The notes beneath the pieces were generated by a model, which did not search any database, was not told the DNA's origin, and saw nothing but the letters and a program-made list of their open reading frames with translations. DNA of 64,000 nt from NCBI GenBank assembly GCA_039881145.1, contig JAYKKI010000013.1:39513501-39577500 (forward strand), given 5' to 3'. Of this stretch, positions 47,961 through 59,500 are shown piece after piece (position 1 is the stretch's first letter; each line of letters starts with the position of its first letter). The stretch is from Druceiella hillmani. Taxonomy: Eukaryota; Arthropoda; Insecta; Lepidoptera; Hepialidae. The translations under genes and the position numbers were made by a program.

Positions 47961-50900
47961 GTCATGGAGAAATAAGGTGGAATAAGGGTAGAGTTAATGC
48001 TTTCTTCTGAAACGAAAGTTCATATGCCTGAAGTGGAACACCTGAGTATTCTGATTAATTCATTATTTGACTCTTCGAAAGTACTTCCATTATAAAAATA
48101 GAAAGTGTGAGATTTACCACGATATGGTATAAATATAAACAAACATAACCCAAATGCATCTAAAATAAGATTCCTGATCAATTCTAAATACGAAAAAATA
48201 TATACAAACTATGATTACCTTCGGCGAGAAGATATTTACAAACTATGGTTACATTTTGGGAATTTAGTAAAGGCGAATTTTAATTTAACGTTTTCACGTA
48301 CAATCAATTTTAATTCATACGAAAACAAATCTCGTTGAATATTTTAATGACTTATATTTCAACATCAAGAATATCATTAAGGGACAAATGTATGTTTAGT
48401 ATGATATACATTTGTTCACAATTATTTATTAATTAATATTCATGCAAGAGTTTAATTTTCAGCATTTGGTATGAACGCGAATAGTAAAAATAATTCTCTT
48501 TTCAATAGAGAGCTATTGAAAACAGAATTATTTTTTAATATGTATATTTGATTAATCGTTTTCTTTCTTTTTTAAATTTCAAGTCTATAAATATTTGAAA
48601 GTAATCATGAGTCATGTCTATGTCTACAGATTCAACAAGATCATTGGATATGACATTGTAATTAGTTATGTCTCCTTCGAGGAAAACTCAAACATAAATT
48701 TAATTCCTTTTTTTAATTTAAATTTCAAGTGTATAAATATTTGAAAGTAATCATGAGTCATACCTATGTCTACAGATTCAAGAAGATCATTGGATATGAC
48801 ATTGTAATTAGTTATGTCTCCTTCGAGGAAAACTCAAACATAAACTTAATTCCTTTTTTGAATTTAAAAATTTATATTTAATATATTCGACTATTCTGTG
48901 TCCTTCTTTTCTGAATGTACGTGCGGAATGTGTGGAAATTAATTGTCACTTTATTACGCAAAATATAGAGATAGTTTAGCTTGAACATAATTTTTAATAT
49001 TTTTGAAATGAACCCAATTAAATAAGGACATTTAATTGGGTCAGGTTCCTTTATATTTTATTTAAGTTTTTCCAATTTGAAACAAATTACAGTTTTTTAT
49101 TTATTGTAAACCGTAAATATTATTAATTCAATCCAATGTATATAAGATTGACCTAATAAATTTAAAGACTTCATTTTTTTAATATAATCTGCAATGAAAC
49201 AATATCTTTTATGAGGCTCAAGTTTAAAAGATTCGTTGCTCAAAAATTAATCTAAGCGGTTATTAATGAGCACGTAAAATTATTGTTTCGTTCACAAATG
49301 AGATTTATATATCATATTAGCTACAATACATTTTGCTTCTAAAATATTCCAATAATTATTTTACTACTAACCGAAAACGTGGTAAAAATTAATTTATTCA
49401 CAAAATTTAATAAGGCGAAATATGAATTCAGTACTTTCAAATTAAGACTCCAGCGCTTTGTCGCTATGTAAACGACCGAGTAAAATTGATGATGAGATAA
49501 CTATGCGTTCACTACATGAGCAATCATTTACATAGGTATTTAAATACCTTTTATTTACCATATCTAATCAATAATTTCAAAGGTGATAAGTATTATTGAA
49601 ACTTAACACAAAATGTTTTTCATTCATTGAACATCGTTAAGAAATTATGTTACGAAAAATTATAAACGATCTATAAGAAAATTCACATAAAAAGTAGATA
49701 GCCGAGGACAGATAATTACTAACTTGCAACCATTTTTCAATAGTCAATCGGTATTTAATTGTAATGAAAAATAAGTTTTCAATATTCTGGATATAATCAA
49801 TATCAATTAAGTTTCTCAACGAGGAATTTGTTTCAATTTCTTAACGGACTTGTAACAAGGACCTATTATTTGATCGAATTAAGCCCCACGTTTTAAGGTT
49901 CGGTGGCACTTTAAATGGAACACGGATATTTTTCATACAAACTGTTTAAAATTTGGAATTATTGATCCTTCAAAGCCATCAAACAAATGATAATATTTTT
50001 ATATCTTTAATTACATTCCTTCATCTTTCTTAGATTACTTTCGAAAATTTTAATGATTTCAAAATGTTTGCTCTCGTCAGACTTTTAGTCTCAAAAAAGA
50101 CACTCAAATGTCTTAACAAAAAGTATAATTCAAATTGATGCTAATCGGTAAATGGTATCATTTAAATATGCTTATATTTCTATAGAATAATTTAAATAAT
50201 CCAAATTGTTGTCAAAGCAAATTCAATTTCTTACCTGGACTACACTTTGGCAACCAACTCCTTTTTCTCAAACACAACGACTACTTACTTTAAAAAGTTT
50301 TTCTCACAAAGCGCGAAGAATTTGGCATCAAATGGATTCCTCAAATTTGTACTTATTTGTACTTAATGAAATACCATGCCTTTCATTTAATTAAACGATG
50401 TCGCAATTTCATGAACATGAAAAATTTATAAAAACGTTTTGAAGAAAACCATATTGCCGTATGTTGCTCCCATATATGTGCAGTGATTTAAGCAGCTTAC
50501 GCCTTGTGTGCAGCGAAGGCTTTTTGACGACTTTATCGTGTTCATATTCCTAGGCTATATAATTTTCACACGATTTTAATAAATAAATACTTAGCCATCC
50601 TCGTGAGTCAATGTCTTATCGATTAATGAAAACCGAAAAATAAATCCGTTCGGTAGACACTTAGAAAATCGTATACATACGTACAAACAGGTGCACAATG
50701 GGACCTTATTTTATAATATGTATTCTTATTAAATAATATAAATGAAGTATGTAAATGCTAAAACTACGTACCAATGTTAAGTTCATTATAAAGAGTATGT
50801 AACCATTACCTTTGGTGAATAAATCATAAATTTATGTCGTCAGAACAAAATGCTAATTGCATTGAAAAGTGCGAGATTTTCCAATGCAATCGAAATAATC

Positions 50901-50990
50901 GTTGAGTTAATTTAATGCAAATTACATAATCTAAAATTTATTAAAACATGTTGTATTTATTAAATTTAAATTGTTTTATACATACAGAAT
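47961..50990. other. AT-rich DNA with a 146-bp tandem duplication
   Basis: Only the duplication at 48574-48864 stands out. The remainder shows no gene or element. Confidence 0.45.
48574..48864. repeat. Two tandem copies of a 146-bp unit
   Basis: Units start at 48574 and 48720 with AAATTTCAAG and end with CAAACATAAA and TTAATTCC motifs. About 6 differences separate them. Both copies keep a plus-strand open stretch of about 40 codons (YKYLKVIMSH, then IIGYDIVISYV) preceded by a pyrimidine-rich tract and CAG/AAG, which looks exon-like. I cannot tie it to a protein. 146 is not a multiple of 3. Confidence 0.85.
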
Positions 50991-50997
50991 GTGGGTT

Positions 50998-51002
50998 AAT
51001 TC
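50998..51002. repeat. Target-site duplication (AATTC), left
   Basis: The 5 bp AATTC next to the 3' LTR matches 55177-55181 next to the 5' LTR. This is the usual length for Ty1/copia. Confidence 0.9.
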
Positions 51003-51091
51003 TAATAAAACGTGTACGGTAGTTACAAATGATACCACATAGAAGGCGTTAGTAGTACATTAAATACATTATTTTGATATTAATTCTAACA
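51003..51091 (-). repeat. 3' LTR (89 bp)
   Basis: On the minus strand it begins TGTTAGAATTAATATC, as copia-type LTRs do, and ends CACGTTTTATTA. It ends in TA and not the usual CA. Identical in length to the 5' LTR. Confidence 0.92.
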
Positions 51092-51100
51092 TCTCCACTT
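51092..51100 (-). other. Polypurine tract
   Basis: AAGTGGAGA on the minus strand lies directly before the 3' LTR, the place where plus-strand DNA synthesis is primed. Confidence 0.75.
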
Positions 51101-51190
51101 ATCAAAATAATCTGAACTTTGTAACATATAAATTATTTTTAACAAACTAATAAAAGCAGAAAATGTTATTAATTTACAGATAGTCACCTA

Positions 51191-51685
51191 TTAAACAATG
51201 TTTTGAATACCTGACTTTTTTAAAAAATAGTTATGTTTAACACTATCTAAACCCTTGGTCAGCAAGTCTGCTGGCATTTCAGATGTTGGCATGTAGACTA
51301 TCTTTATAAGATTGTTAGCAACTGCTTTTCTAACAAAATGATGACGCACATCTATGTGTTTAGTTCTTTTATAAAATAAAGAATTTTCAGACAGCTTCTG
51401 AGCGCCTTGATTGTCATTATACAATATAATTACATAATCACAACTGTTTACAATTTCAGAAAACAAGTTTTTTAAATAAAAAGCCTCTTTACAGGCTTCG
51501 GCAATTGCCATATATTCTGCCTCTGTACTTGATAAGGCTATAGTACGTTGTTTTTTACATTCATATGAAATAACAGTTCCAGAAAGTTTAAAGTAGAAAC
51601 CTGTATAGGATCTCCTATCTAGTGTGTTTGAAGCCCAATCTGCATCAACGAAACCCTCTAATTTACAATTATCTTTGATAAACAT
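51191..51685 (-). pseudogene. Copia RNase H block
   Basis: A 164-codon open block. It holds EGFVDADWASN with the first catalytic Asp of RNase H, then ALSSTEAEYMAIAEA with the Glu, YNDNQGAQKLSEN with the next Asp, and HIDVRHHFVR, then a PADLLTKGL end typical of the copia C terminus. It degrades the RNA strand of the RNA-DNA hybrid in the virus-like particle. The catalytic residues look intact, but the block is out of frame with the reverse transcriptase before it. The stop at 51191 looks like the natural end of pol. Confidence 0.9.
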
Positions 51686-52622
51686 TAGGCCATAAGAGTT
51701 TAAGTTTTAGTTTTACATAAGTATCTTAGGATGCGTTTCGCATGCTTCAATGAGTATAGGAATATGAATTATTAAATTGGCTCAAATAACTCACACTATA
51801 GGAAATATCTGGGCGAGTCAAAACACTTAAATACATTAAGCTTCCTATTAGTTGTTGGAATGGATATTGTTTACAAACATCTACACTTTTCCCTAGTTTT
51901 AAATTTTTCTCAATAGGGGTACCAACAACTTTACAGTTTGTCATATTAAATTTACTTAAAATACGGTCTACAAACTTTTCTTGATCTAAGGAAATATTGC
52001 CATTCTGATACATTTTTACTCTCATACCCAAACATTGTTTTAATTGCCCCAAATCCTTCATTTTAAATTTTGACATTAAATTTGTTTTTAACTCCTTAAC
52101 CATATTACTACTGTTTGAAAAAATGAAAAAATCATCAACAAAAATTGCTATTATGATCTGCTCCTTTTCACAATTTTTTATATACAGACATGGTTCTAAC
52201 TTTGACTTAACAAAATTTAATTTTAATAAAGAATCATTTACTCTTTCGTTCCAAGCCCTGGCTGATTGTTTTAGACCATAAATTGCACGATTTAATTTAA
52301 GAACACTATTTTCTTTACAATCTAAATTAGGGGGAACTTGCATATACACTTTTTCATTTAAGTAACCATTTAGGAATGCTGTAGTTACATCTAAGCGAGT
52401 AATTTCAAGGTTAAGTTTGACACTTAAAGCAAATAGAAACCTTAGTGTAGAGTAACGAAGCATTGGTGAGTATGTGTCAGCGTAATCTACACCTTATTTT
52501 TGGGTAAAACCTTTTGCCACAAGTCTTGCTCTATATCGCACACTATTATCACTTTCGTACTTTTTCTTGAATACCCACTTACACTGTATCACTCTATCAG
52601 CTTCTTTCCTATCTACAAACGT
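51686..52622 (-). pseudogene. Copia reverse transcriptase block
   Basis: Copies the element RNA into DNA. Open from 52463 to 51747 with upstream sequence in the same frame beyond a TAA at 52494-52496. Landmarks: VTTAFLNGYLNEKVYMQVP, then AIYGLKQSARAWNERV, then the catalytic box IFVDDFFIF (Phe-Val-Asp-Asp, both Asp present), then LGMRVK and IGSLMYLSVLTRPDI. The frame is lost near 51750 by a frameshift, and a second shift near 51700 precedes the RNase H block. Catalytic residues survive, so decay is by scattered lesions and not by deletion. Confidence 0.9.
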
Positions 52623-53148
52623 TCATGCTCGATTATCGTCGAAAGCTTTCAGTTCATCTTCCATCGCTTGTCTCCACTGTTCCTTGTCTGGTCCATTTAT
52701 TGCTGCTTCATAACTGAGTTCTTCATCACATGATTCCAGATTATCCAGAAGACAGAGATTGGTCATCCCATATCTTTCTACTTTTCGGCTTTCTTTTACG
52801 CTTAGCTTCAATTTGAACTTCATTCTCTGCAAAAGACTCTTCTTCAGTAACAGATTGATACGAGTCATCTTGGGAAGACGATGATTCACAAATATATGTT
52901 GAATCATTTGGATCTGAACCTGGATTTTCTATTAAACTTTCATCTTCTTCTAAGTTTTCATCTTTCTTTGACTTATTTTCACAATCGTTTACTACAATCT
53001 GAGCTTCGTCCAACTCCATTTTCTCCATAATGATGACATCTCTGCTCGTAGTAATTTTTTTAGTTCTTGGGTTACACAATCTGTATCCTTTCACATTCTC
53101 TGGATACCCAACTAAAATTAATCTGTCAGCCTTCTTATCCTATTTTTG
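52623..53148 (-). pseudogene. Copia integrase tail and reverse transcriptase N-terminal region
   Basis: It joins integrase to reverse transcriptase. The frame from 53094 starts KGYRLCNPRTKKI and includes an acidic linker (KKDENLEEDESL, then PNDSTYICESSSS), ending at 52741. A frameshift in about 52760-52830 moves homology to another frame, which continues AAINGPDKEQWRQAMEDEL, the start of the reverse transcriptase domain, to a TGA at 52623-52625. Another stop (53140-53142) lies upstream of 53094. Confidence 0.85.
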
Positions 53149-54618
53149 TCATTGTATTTTGGGAACATGCACCATTACTTTACTGCCAAAAATTCTAACA
53201 TGGCTGAGGTCTGTTTTCTCACCTGTCCACCTCTCAAATGGTGTCATCATGCCTAAACTGGCGGTTGGTGTTCTGTTCTTTAGGTAAACTACAGTATTAA
53301 CTGCTTCAGCCCAAAAACTTTTGTCGAGACCTGCTTCAAACAATAAACATCTTGCCCGTTCAACTATAGTTCTGTTGAACCTCTCTGAGAGTCCATTCTG
53401 CTCTGGAGTGTGAGGATTGGTCTTCTGATGGACAATACCTACTTGTTTTAAGTAACTTTCCATCTCACGTGAACAAAATTCACCTCCATTGTCGGTTCTC
53501 AGTATTTTTATCTTGTTTCCAGTTTGATTCTCAACTAAACTTCGAAATTCTTTGAAATGCTGGAACACCTGGTTCTTTTCCTTCAAGAAGTAAACAAAAG
53601 TCATTCTGCTGGCATCATCCACAAATAGAAGAAAGTTCTTCGCCAGACCAATTGACTTGGTCTCCATCTGCCCACATAAATCTGAGTGTACTACATCCAG
53701 TAATATTTCACTTCTATGGTTTGCTGATGGGAAAGGGAAACGTGATTGTTTTCCCTCACAGCACACTTGACAATTCTGTATCTGTATGTCAGCTTTCTTG
53801 TGAAAAGAAACTCCTTCTACTGATCCTTCTTTAATTTTTTGTAAGGACTTACTATTTATATGTCCTAACCTTTTATGCCATGTTGACATTGCTGATAACG
53901 AGTTATCGAATTTTTTTGTGTTTAACTTGTACACTCCATTTATCAAATTTGCTGTACCAATAAGCTCATTCACTTGGTTGTATATCAAACAGGTATCTTT
54001 TTTGAATACAACTTTATTTCCTTTAGCTATAAGTTGGCTTACGGATAATAAGTTTGCCGTGTGATTCGGTATATACAATACGTCCTTCACAATCACGTCA
54101 TACTGAGAAATGTTCACGCATGTCGTTATCTGTGATTTACCAACACTAACTACAGGCACCGTCATTTGATTTGCCACTACGATTTCTTTAGGTTCGTGTA
54201 CTAGTCGAGTTCGGAGTAAACATTTTTGGTTTGACGTCATATGCGCGCTTGCGCCTGAGTCGATGTACGAATCTTCTGTGTTATAATAACCGTTGAAAAA
54301 CGCCGCGCTAAAAGCATTCAATTGTTTATTTGCTCTTAATTCAGGACACTTATTTTTGTAGTGGCCGATCTTCTTGCAATTATAACACTTTATTTGTTTA
54401 CTGCTGGTTGACTTTGACATTTGCTTGTCAGTGTTGCCTTTTTTATTTCGCTGTTTTGACCAAAAGGCAGAGTCGATTCCAGTAGTGCCAACCTCCGAAC
54501 ACATATCAAGTAACTTTGTTTCAATGACGTCAGCGCTAATGGCTATTCCAGAGTGTTATATTGCCATTATCATCGGTGAATACTTATCTGGAAGTCCCGC
54601 CAAAAGTAATGACCCAAT
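53149..54618 (-). pseudogene. Copia Gag end, protease and integrase block
   Basis: The longest surviving frame (451 codons from the Met at 54504, open upstream to 54618). In order: zinc knuckle CYNCKKIGHYKNKC (54387-54346, CX2CX4HX4C) that binds the RNA; protease YIDSGASAHMT with its single active-site Asp at about 54261; integrase zinc-binding WHKRLGHIN and NCQVCC; integrase core with D, D and E in HSDLCG, TDNGGEF and GLSERFNR, spaced 62 and 35 residues as expected. This part looks intact. It ends at a TGA (53149-53151), just before the integrase tail. Confidence 0.95.
54346..54387 (-). other. Gag zinc knuckle (CCHC)
   Basis: CYNCKKIGHYKNKC: Cys, Cys, His and Cys with spacing 2-4-4, the standard retroelement nucleocapsid motif. 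Confidence 0.95.
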
Positions 54619-55026
54619 CTATTCGTCTGTGATTTCGAAACCTGTCCCTTTCAATTTATGTGCTGTCTCAACCACTTGAGATACATAGGATGTCATGGAT
54701 TCGCAGTTATCGAGGCGTATTGAAATCAATGTACGAAGCAAACTTATTTTTCGTTGATACCCCGTGTCGTCAAATAACTGTTTTAATTTCTTCCACACAC
54801 CGTTCACTGTAGTTTCACTTTTTATATGCACATATAATGAACAGTCAATTGTCATAACGAGTTTTGCTTTAGCTTTTTTCTTCTCAGATTCACTGATAGT
54901 TGTCGGTACATTTTCAATGTCAATGCCTTCAAGTAACAAGAAATTACTTGTTGCAAACGCCCAATCGTCGTAATTCTCGCGTCCTTTGAGTTTCGGCACA
55001 TTTACTAAATACCCCGACGTCGACAT
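54619..55026 (-). pseudogene. Copia Gag N-terminal block
   Basis: Capsid-like Gag protein. The likely start is the ATG at 55024-55026 (MSTSGYLVNVPKL), not the upstream ATG at 55083, because that one lies inside the primer-binding site. The early Trp in ENYDDWAF is characteristic of copia Gag (DUF4219/UBN2 type), followed by TVNGVWKKLKQLFDD and LISIRLDNCESMTSYV. A TAG at 54619-54621 stops the frame; homologous sequence carries on in the same frame downstream, so a single nonsense change separates this from the next block. Confidence 0.9.
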
Positions 55027-55073
55027 AGTTACTTTCGCACGAGAAAATAAAAAAGATTTTAGCAAATGTGGGT

Positions 55074-55087
55074 CTGGGCTCATAACC
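55074..55087 (-). other. Primer-binding site (initiator tRNA-Met internal half)
   Basis: On the minus strand GGTTATGAGCCCAG follows the 5' LTR directly. It differs at one base from GGTTATGGGCCCAG, the site in Drosophila copia that pairs with the anticodon arm of initiator tRNA-Met and not its 3' end. Priming from an internal tRNA fragment is inferred. Confidence 0.85.
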
Positions 55088-55176
55088 TAATAAAACGTGT
55101 ACGGTAGTTACAAATGATACCACATAGAAGGCGCTAGTAGTACATTAAATACATTATTTTGATATTAATTCTAACA
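55088..55176 (-). repeat. 5' LTR (89 bp)
   Basis: Same as the 3' LTR but for one base. TG start and TA end. Confidence 0.92.
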
Positions 55177-55181
55177 AATTC
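55177..55181. repeat. Target-site duplication (AATTC), right
   Basis: Matches 50998-51002. Confidence 0.9.
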
Positions 55182-56311
<1,130 letters not shown>

Positions 56312-56699
56312 AGGAGGTGTATATATTAAATAAGTATATTGTAATTTCTCATAGTAAATAATATCAGAACTGGACATAACGACATACATATTATAATGCA
56401 GCTTCAGACTTTGAACGTGTCTAAACCTGCATGACAAGCAGCAACACTCTATGATGTTCACTAAGTTTTGAATCAGCATATGTTTTTTTGCAGTTAAAAA
56501 ACGTGTCAATGTAAAATTTGATACACTATCCATTTCAGTAATCCAACGATTGGAAAACACTATCATCACTAAAAATGAACAAGCTCGTCCAAGCAAGTCA
56601 AAATTCAAAGCTGTGCCCGTTGTGTCTCTCAATATCAAGGGTAAACTTTTGGATAAGGGAGCTTTAATAAAGCTGAGAGAAAAATTCTAAAAAATTACC

Positions 56700-56985
56700 G
56701 CACCGGTGTAAAAATGGATTTTAGCCACGAACACATTTGCACACTTAAAAATTCTCCATATTTGTCCGATTTAGCACTTTTCGACTTTTGTCTCTACACA
56801 AAACATAAACTAGTGATTGAATGAACACAATTTGGTTTAGTTCATGCTTTAAGAAGACGGTGAATGCCTTGAAATACCTGACAGAAATTGATTTCTTCCT
56901 TGCCTTCGACCAGTAAGAAACAAGGCTAAAGCAATGTGTTAATGCAAGTGTGGAGTATATTGAAGAGGACAATCATTAAATTATT
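56700..56985 (+). pseudogene. Mariner transposase 3' relic
   Basis: The plus-strand frame from 56714 reads HEHICTLKNSPYLSDLALFDFCLYTKHKL, matching the mariner segment around the third catalytic Asp (SPDLAPxDFxLFxxLK). That Asp is kept in LFDF; the HDNARPH box before it is degraded. After stops at 56821 and beyond, and a frameshift, the next frame (from 56881) reads LAFDQ, a stop, ETRLKQCVNASVEYIEEDN, matching the family end (WxxRxxxCIxxxGxYFEGD). The 5' part of the gene was not recognised; 56400-56690 may hold more remnants. Strongly decayed. Confidence 0.75.
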
Positions 56986-57975
56986 AATATACATAAATGA
57001 AAGTAACTTGTTTAATGAGCCTCATTATTTAATCGACACACTTTCTATATAAATAGAAATATTTTGATAAAGCAGAATAACTGTAAAAGTTCTATTGACT
57101 ATAATAACTGTATGAAAATACATAGCAAAAGTTAAAAATAATGATACAATTTCATTGCATATTCTTTACATAATAATAATTTCTCATTATCATTTTCATA
57201 CAATTCACAGTAGACACGAAATCCCTTACAAAATCAGTACTAACAATTTTATGCACTGTTGCTTCATGGTATGTAAAATTTATTTACCAAATTTAGTAGT
57301 GTACTGCTGAACTATTGTTAAAAGAACTGTTAATTATAAAGAAAAACTGACAGTTTTGTTGCTTCTTATTTTGTCAGAAGTTTGTTTAGTTGCTACGTTT
57401 ATTTTGAATACATTAAGTTAATAATTTTTTGCATCAGGAAAGGGTCAGCAAACACTTGTTGGTTCCGTATTACTCAGTCTTTGATTTTTGAGTGTAGCAA
57501 ATCGATTTGTGTTAGGACTAATTTTAGATCGGTATCTAGTATTAAATTATTAGATACACGTAGCCTCTGTCAAATTGTTTGAAATATCTTTTACGAGTGT
57601 AAATAACTCCCTATGAGCGACACTACCACCGCTCATGATTTTACTCTCCAATTCGTCAAAATTCCTCGCATAAAAGGTAACTGAATTTTTGATCACACAT
57701 GTGACAACTTAGATGAACCCCAGATGTATTTGGCATCCTTAATCAATGTATTTGGCTTCTCTCTCACACACTATTTTAATTCGTTGATCATTATCAATAT
57801 ATTCAGATTATACGCTTTATTCACTTCTTGTGATTAATTCGATATTTAAGTCAACGTGATATCAAAAGATGGTCCTTCACTGAAGGATCATGGCTTCCTT
57901 TTTGTAATAGGTTTTTTTATATGATAATCCGCTATTATTTTTTGTTTTTGACGCGTGTAGCGCATTATATAACAC
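56986..57975. other. AT-rich DNA, no gene recognised
   Basis: A 66-codon plus frame (57382-57582) is unassigned. No element found. Confidence 0.4.
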
Positions 57976-57979
57976 AGAC

Positions 57980-58610
57980 ATTTGGCTCTGTAGGGGTTGA
58001 TTCATTTGTAACCCAACCAAAGTATTAGAAGCTCTTCATAGATAAATTGTGGACAATCCCGCTTTATTTCCAAGCTCTTTCAAAATCAATACGTTATTTC
58101 TAAATTCAATCCGTGAAATATTGAGCATACTTCTCCAATCAAATCTTTGACAATCGACCATATGCAGTATCTATCACTTGACATCGTAAAATAATATGGA
58201 AAAGTTAAGGCTCATATCAAATGCGACTTTGTATATCTAGTCACCTTTCTCTCTTTACATACTTTATTTAAAAGAGTTATTGCACTTTTCATCCTGTGGC
58301 ACTGATGTGTTGTACGGGGTATCCGTCGTGGTACTTTCTCAATGCAAATATTTTTATTGGATTTGCGGGAACCCCAGCAACCATAAAGTTTTCAGTATTT
58401 TCTAGTTTGTAAAATGTTTATAGTTTATTATTTTTGAGGTCAGTCTACTATCATAAATTTTATTTTATACTTATTAATGGATAGTCCCAGATCAGCGAGG
58501 TTTACTTCCATTCTTTCAGGAGTGGTACTATATTCGACTCTTTCGATGCTAGTAAGTTTATGCCACCAGTATAATTACAATTTTGACTAAACATTTAAAG
58601 CAATAGTTTA
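57980..58610 (-). pseudogene. Non-LTR retrotransposon reverse-transcriptase relic
   Basis: On the minus strand one frame (58573-58505) reads YTGGINLLASKESNIVPLLK, aligning with the YADDINLLAxSxxxLxxLL catalytic segment of non-LTR reverse transcriptases. The two catalytic Asp are Gly-Gly here. A frameshift follows, and the next frame reads NLADLGLSINKYKIKFMIV, like the xxxGLxINxxKTKxMxV segment next in order. Further downstream, about 58140-58060, FDWRSMLNISRIEFRNNVL is weakly like the C-terminal MLxISWxxRxxNxEVL signature. The family seems CR1/RTE-like. Dead by both mutation and frameshift. Confidence 0.65.
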
Positions 58611-59114
58611 CTCTTGTACACATACCTTGTTAAATAATGTAAAATAATAATAAAAAATTAATCTTAAAATGGCTAGTTATTCTAAGCATTGATTCATTTC
58701 TACTTAATATCAAAAACATAGCGGTATTTTTTTAATTATCCCGTAAATTGTACAACCAGGAACATTGAACGTAGTCCAAATCAAATGTTAATTGAATAAT
58801 AAGACCTCGAAAACGCCAGGCTATCGGCGTATCATCATTAACACTCAATCCCCACTATCAAAGCTATCTGTATAATGTAATATCCCAAGTACGTTACGGC
58901 TTTTCTGCTCCCCGTTAAGGATCAAAAAGCGGATGTTTGCACTATCTTTCGGAAGCACTCTAAGTGCACGCATTCGGTGGGTTTTCAAAAAGCTTTTAAT
59001 CACCCCTACAGCGTCAAATGATTGTGTGTGGTATCCTTATATGTAAGTATGTTTGAAGATACCACACTGTTATTTGATGAGGTAGCGGCAATTAAAAATT
59101 ATGTGTGGTTTTCA
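58611..59114. other. Mixed-composition DNA, no gene recognised
   Basis: 58800-59000 is GC-richer (for example AGTACGTTACGGCTTTTCTG) and may belong to the same retroelement relic, but no motif could be assigned. Confidence 0.35.

Positions 59115-59182
<68 letters not shown>
59115..59182. repeat. (TA)n microsatellite
   Basis: About 33 TA units. Confidence 0.97.
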
Positions 59183-59183
<1 letters not shown>

Positions 59184-59437
59184 GCGTACACTTATAATGA
59201 TTCCTTAATAATACAATTTTAAGATAGACAAAAGACAACAGATAAGTTATAGTTGGAATTATTATTAAAATGAAAAAAAATTACTTTGTTTTAAAAACGT
59301 TTTATATACTTCTTTACATCCACAATCATATTTAAGTAAAAACAATTGCAAGTGCTAGTATGAAATATTAATTTCTTAAAATTTTCGAGCCCTTTTCTCA
59401 TTGGAATCATTATGGAAAAATAAAGATATGTAATGAT

Positions 59438-59500
59438 AAGGCCCCTCCCCCTTACCGCAGCCCCCTGTACCCTTACGGTAAGGAACCCGTACCCCCCACC
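59438..59500 (-). other. C-rich island, possible G-quadruplex on the minus strand
   Basis: Runs CCCC, CCCCC, CCCCC and CCC within about 35 bp, then CCCCCC. The minus strand has four G runs with loops of about 4, 9 and 1. The hairpin CCTTACCG..CGGTAAGG overlaps (to 59483). Very unlike its surroundings. Confidence 0.5.

Larger units (their letters stand above)
51003..55176 (-). mobile_element. Full-length Ty1/copia retrotransposon with 89 bp LTRs
   Basis: A complete 4174 bp element read on the minus strand: 5' LTR (55088-55176), primer site (about 55074-55087), gag-pol (about 55026-51191), purine tract (51092-51100), 3' LTR (51003-51091), all between AATTC target duplications. Pol order is protease, integrase, reverse transcriptase, RNase H, which defines the copia superfamily. 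The LTRs differ at one of 89 bases (T against C in GGCGYTAGTAG), pointing to recent insertion. The reading frame is broken by at least five stops and about three frameshifts, so it is non-autonomous. The LTRs are unusually short; Drosophila copia has LTRs of about 276 bp. Confidence 0.95.

Noticed and set aside
53652..53834. Plus-strand frames inside the copia element (also 52500-52733, 53030-53287, 54425-54679, 54764-54973)
   Set aside because: Antisense shadows of gag-pol, which is clearly coded on the minus strand.
55027..55083. ATG at 55083 as the Gag start
   Set aside because: It lies within the primer-binding site (GGTTATGAGCC). The copia Gag homology starts at the ATG at 55024-55026.
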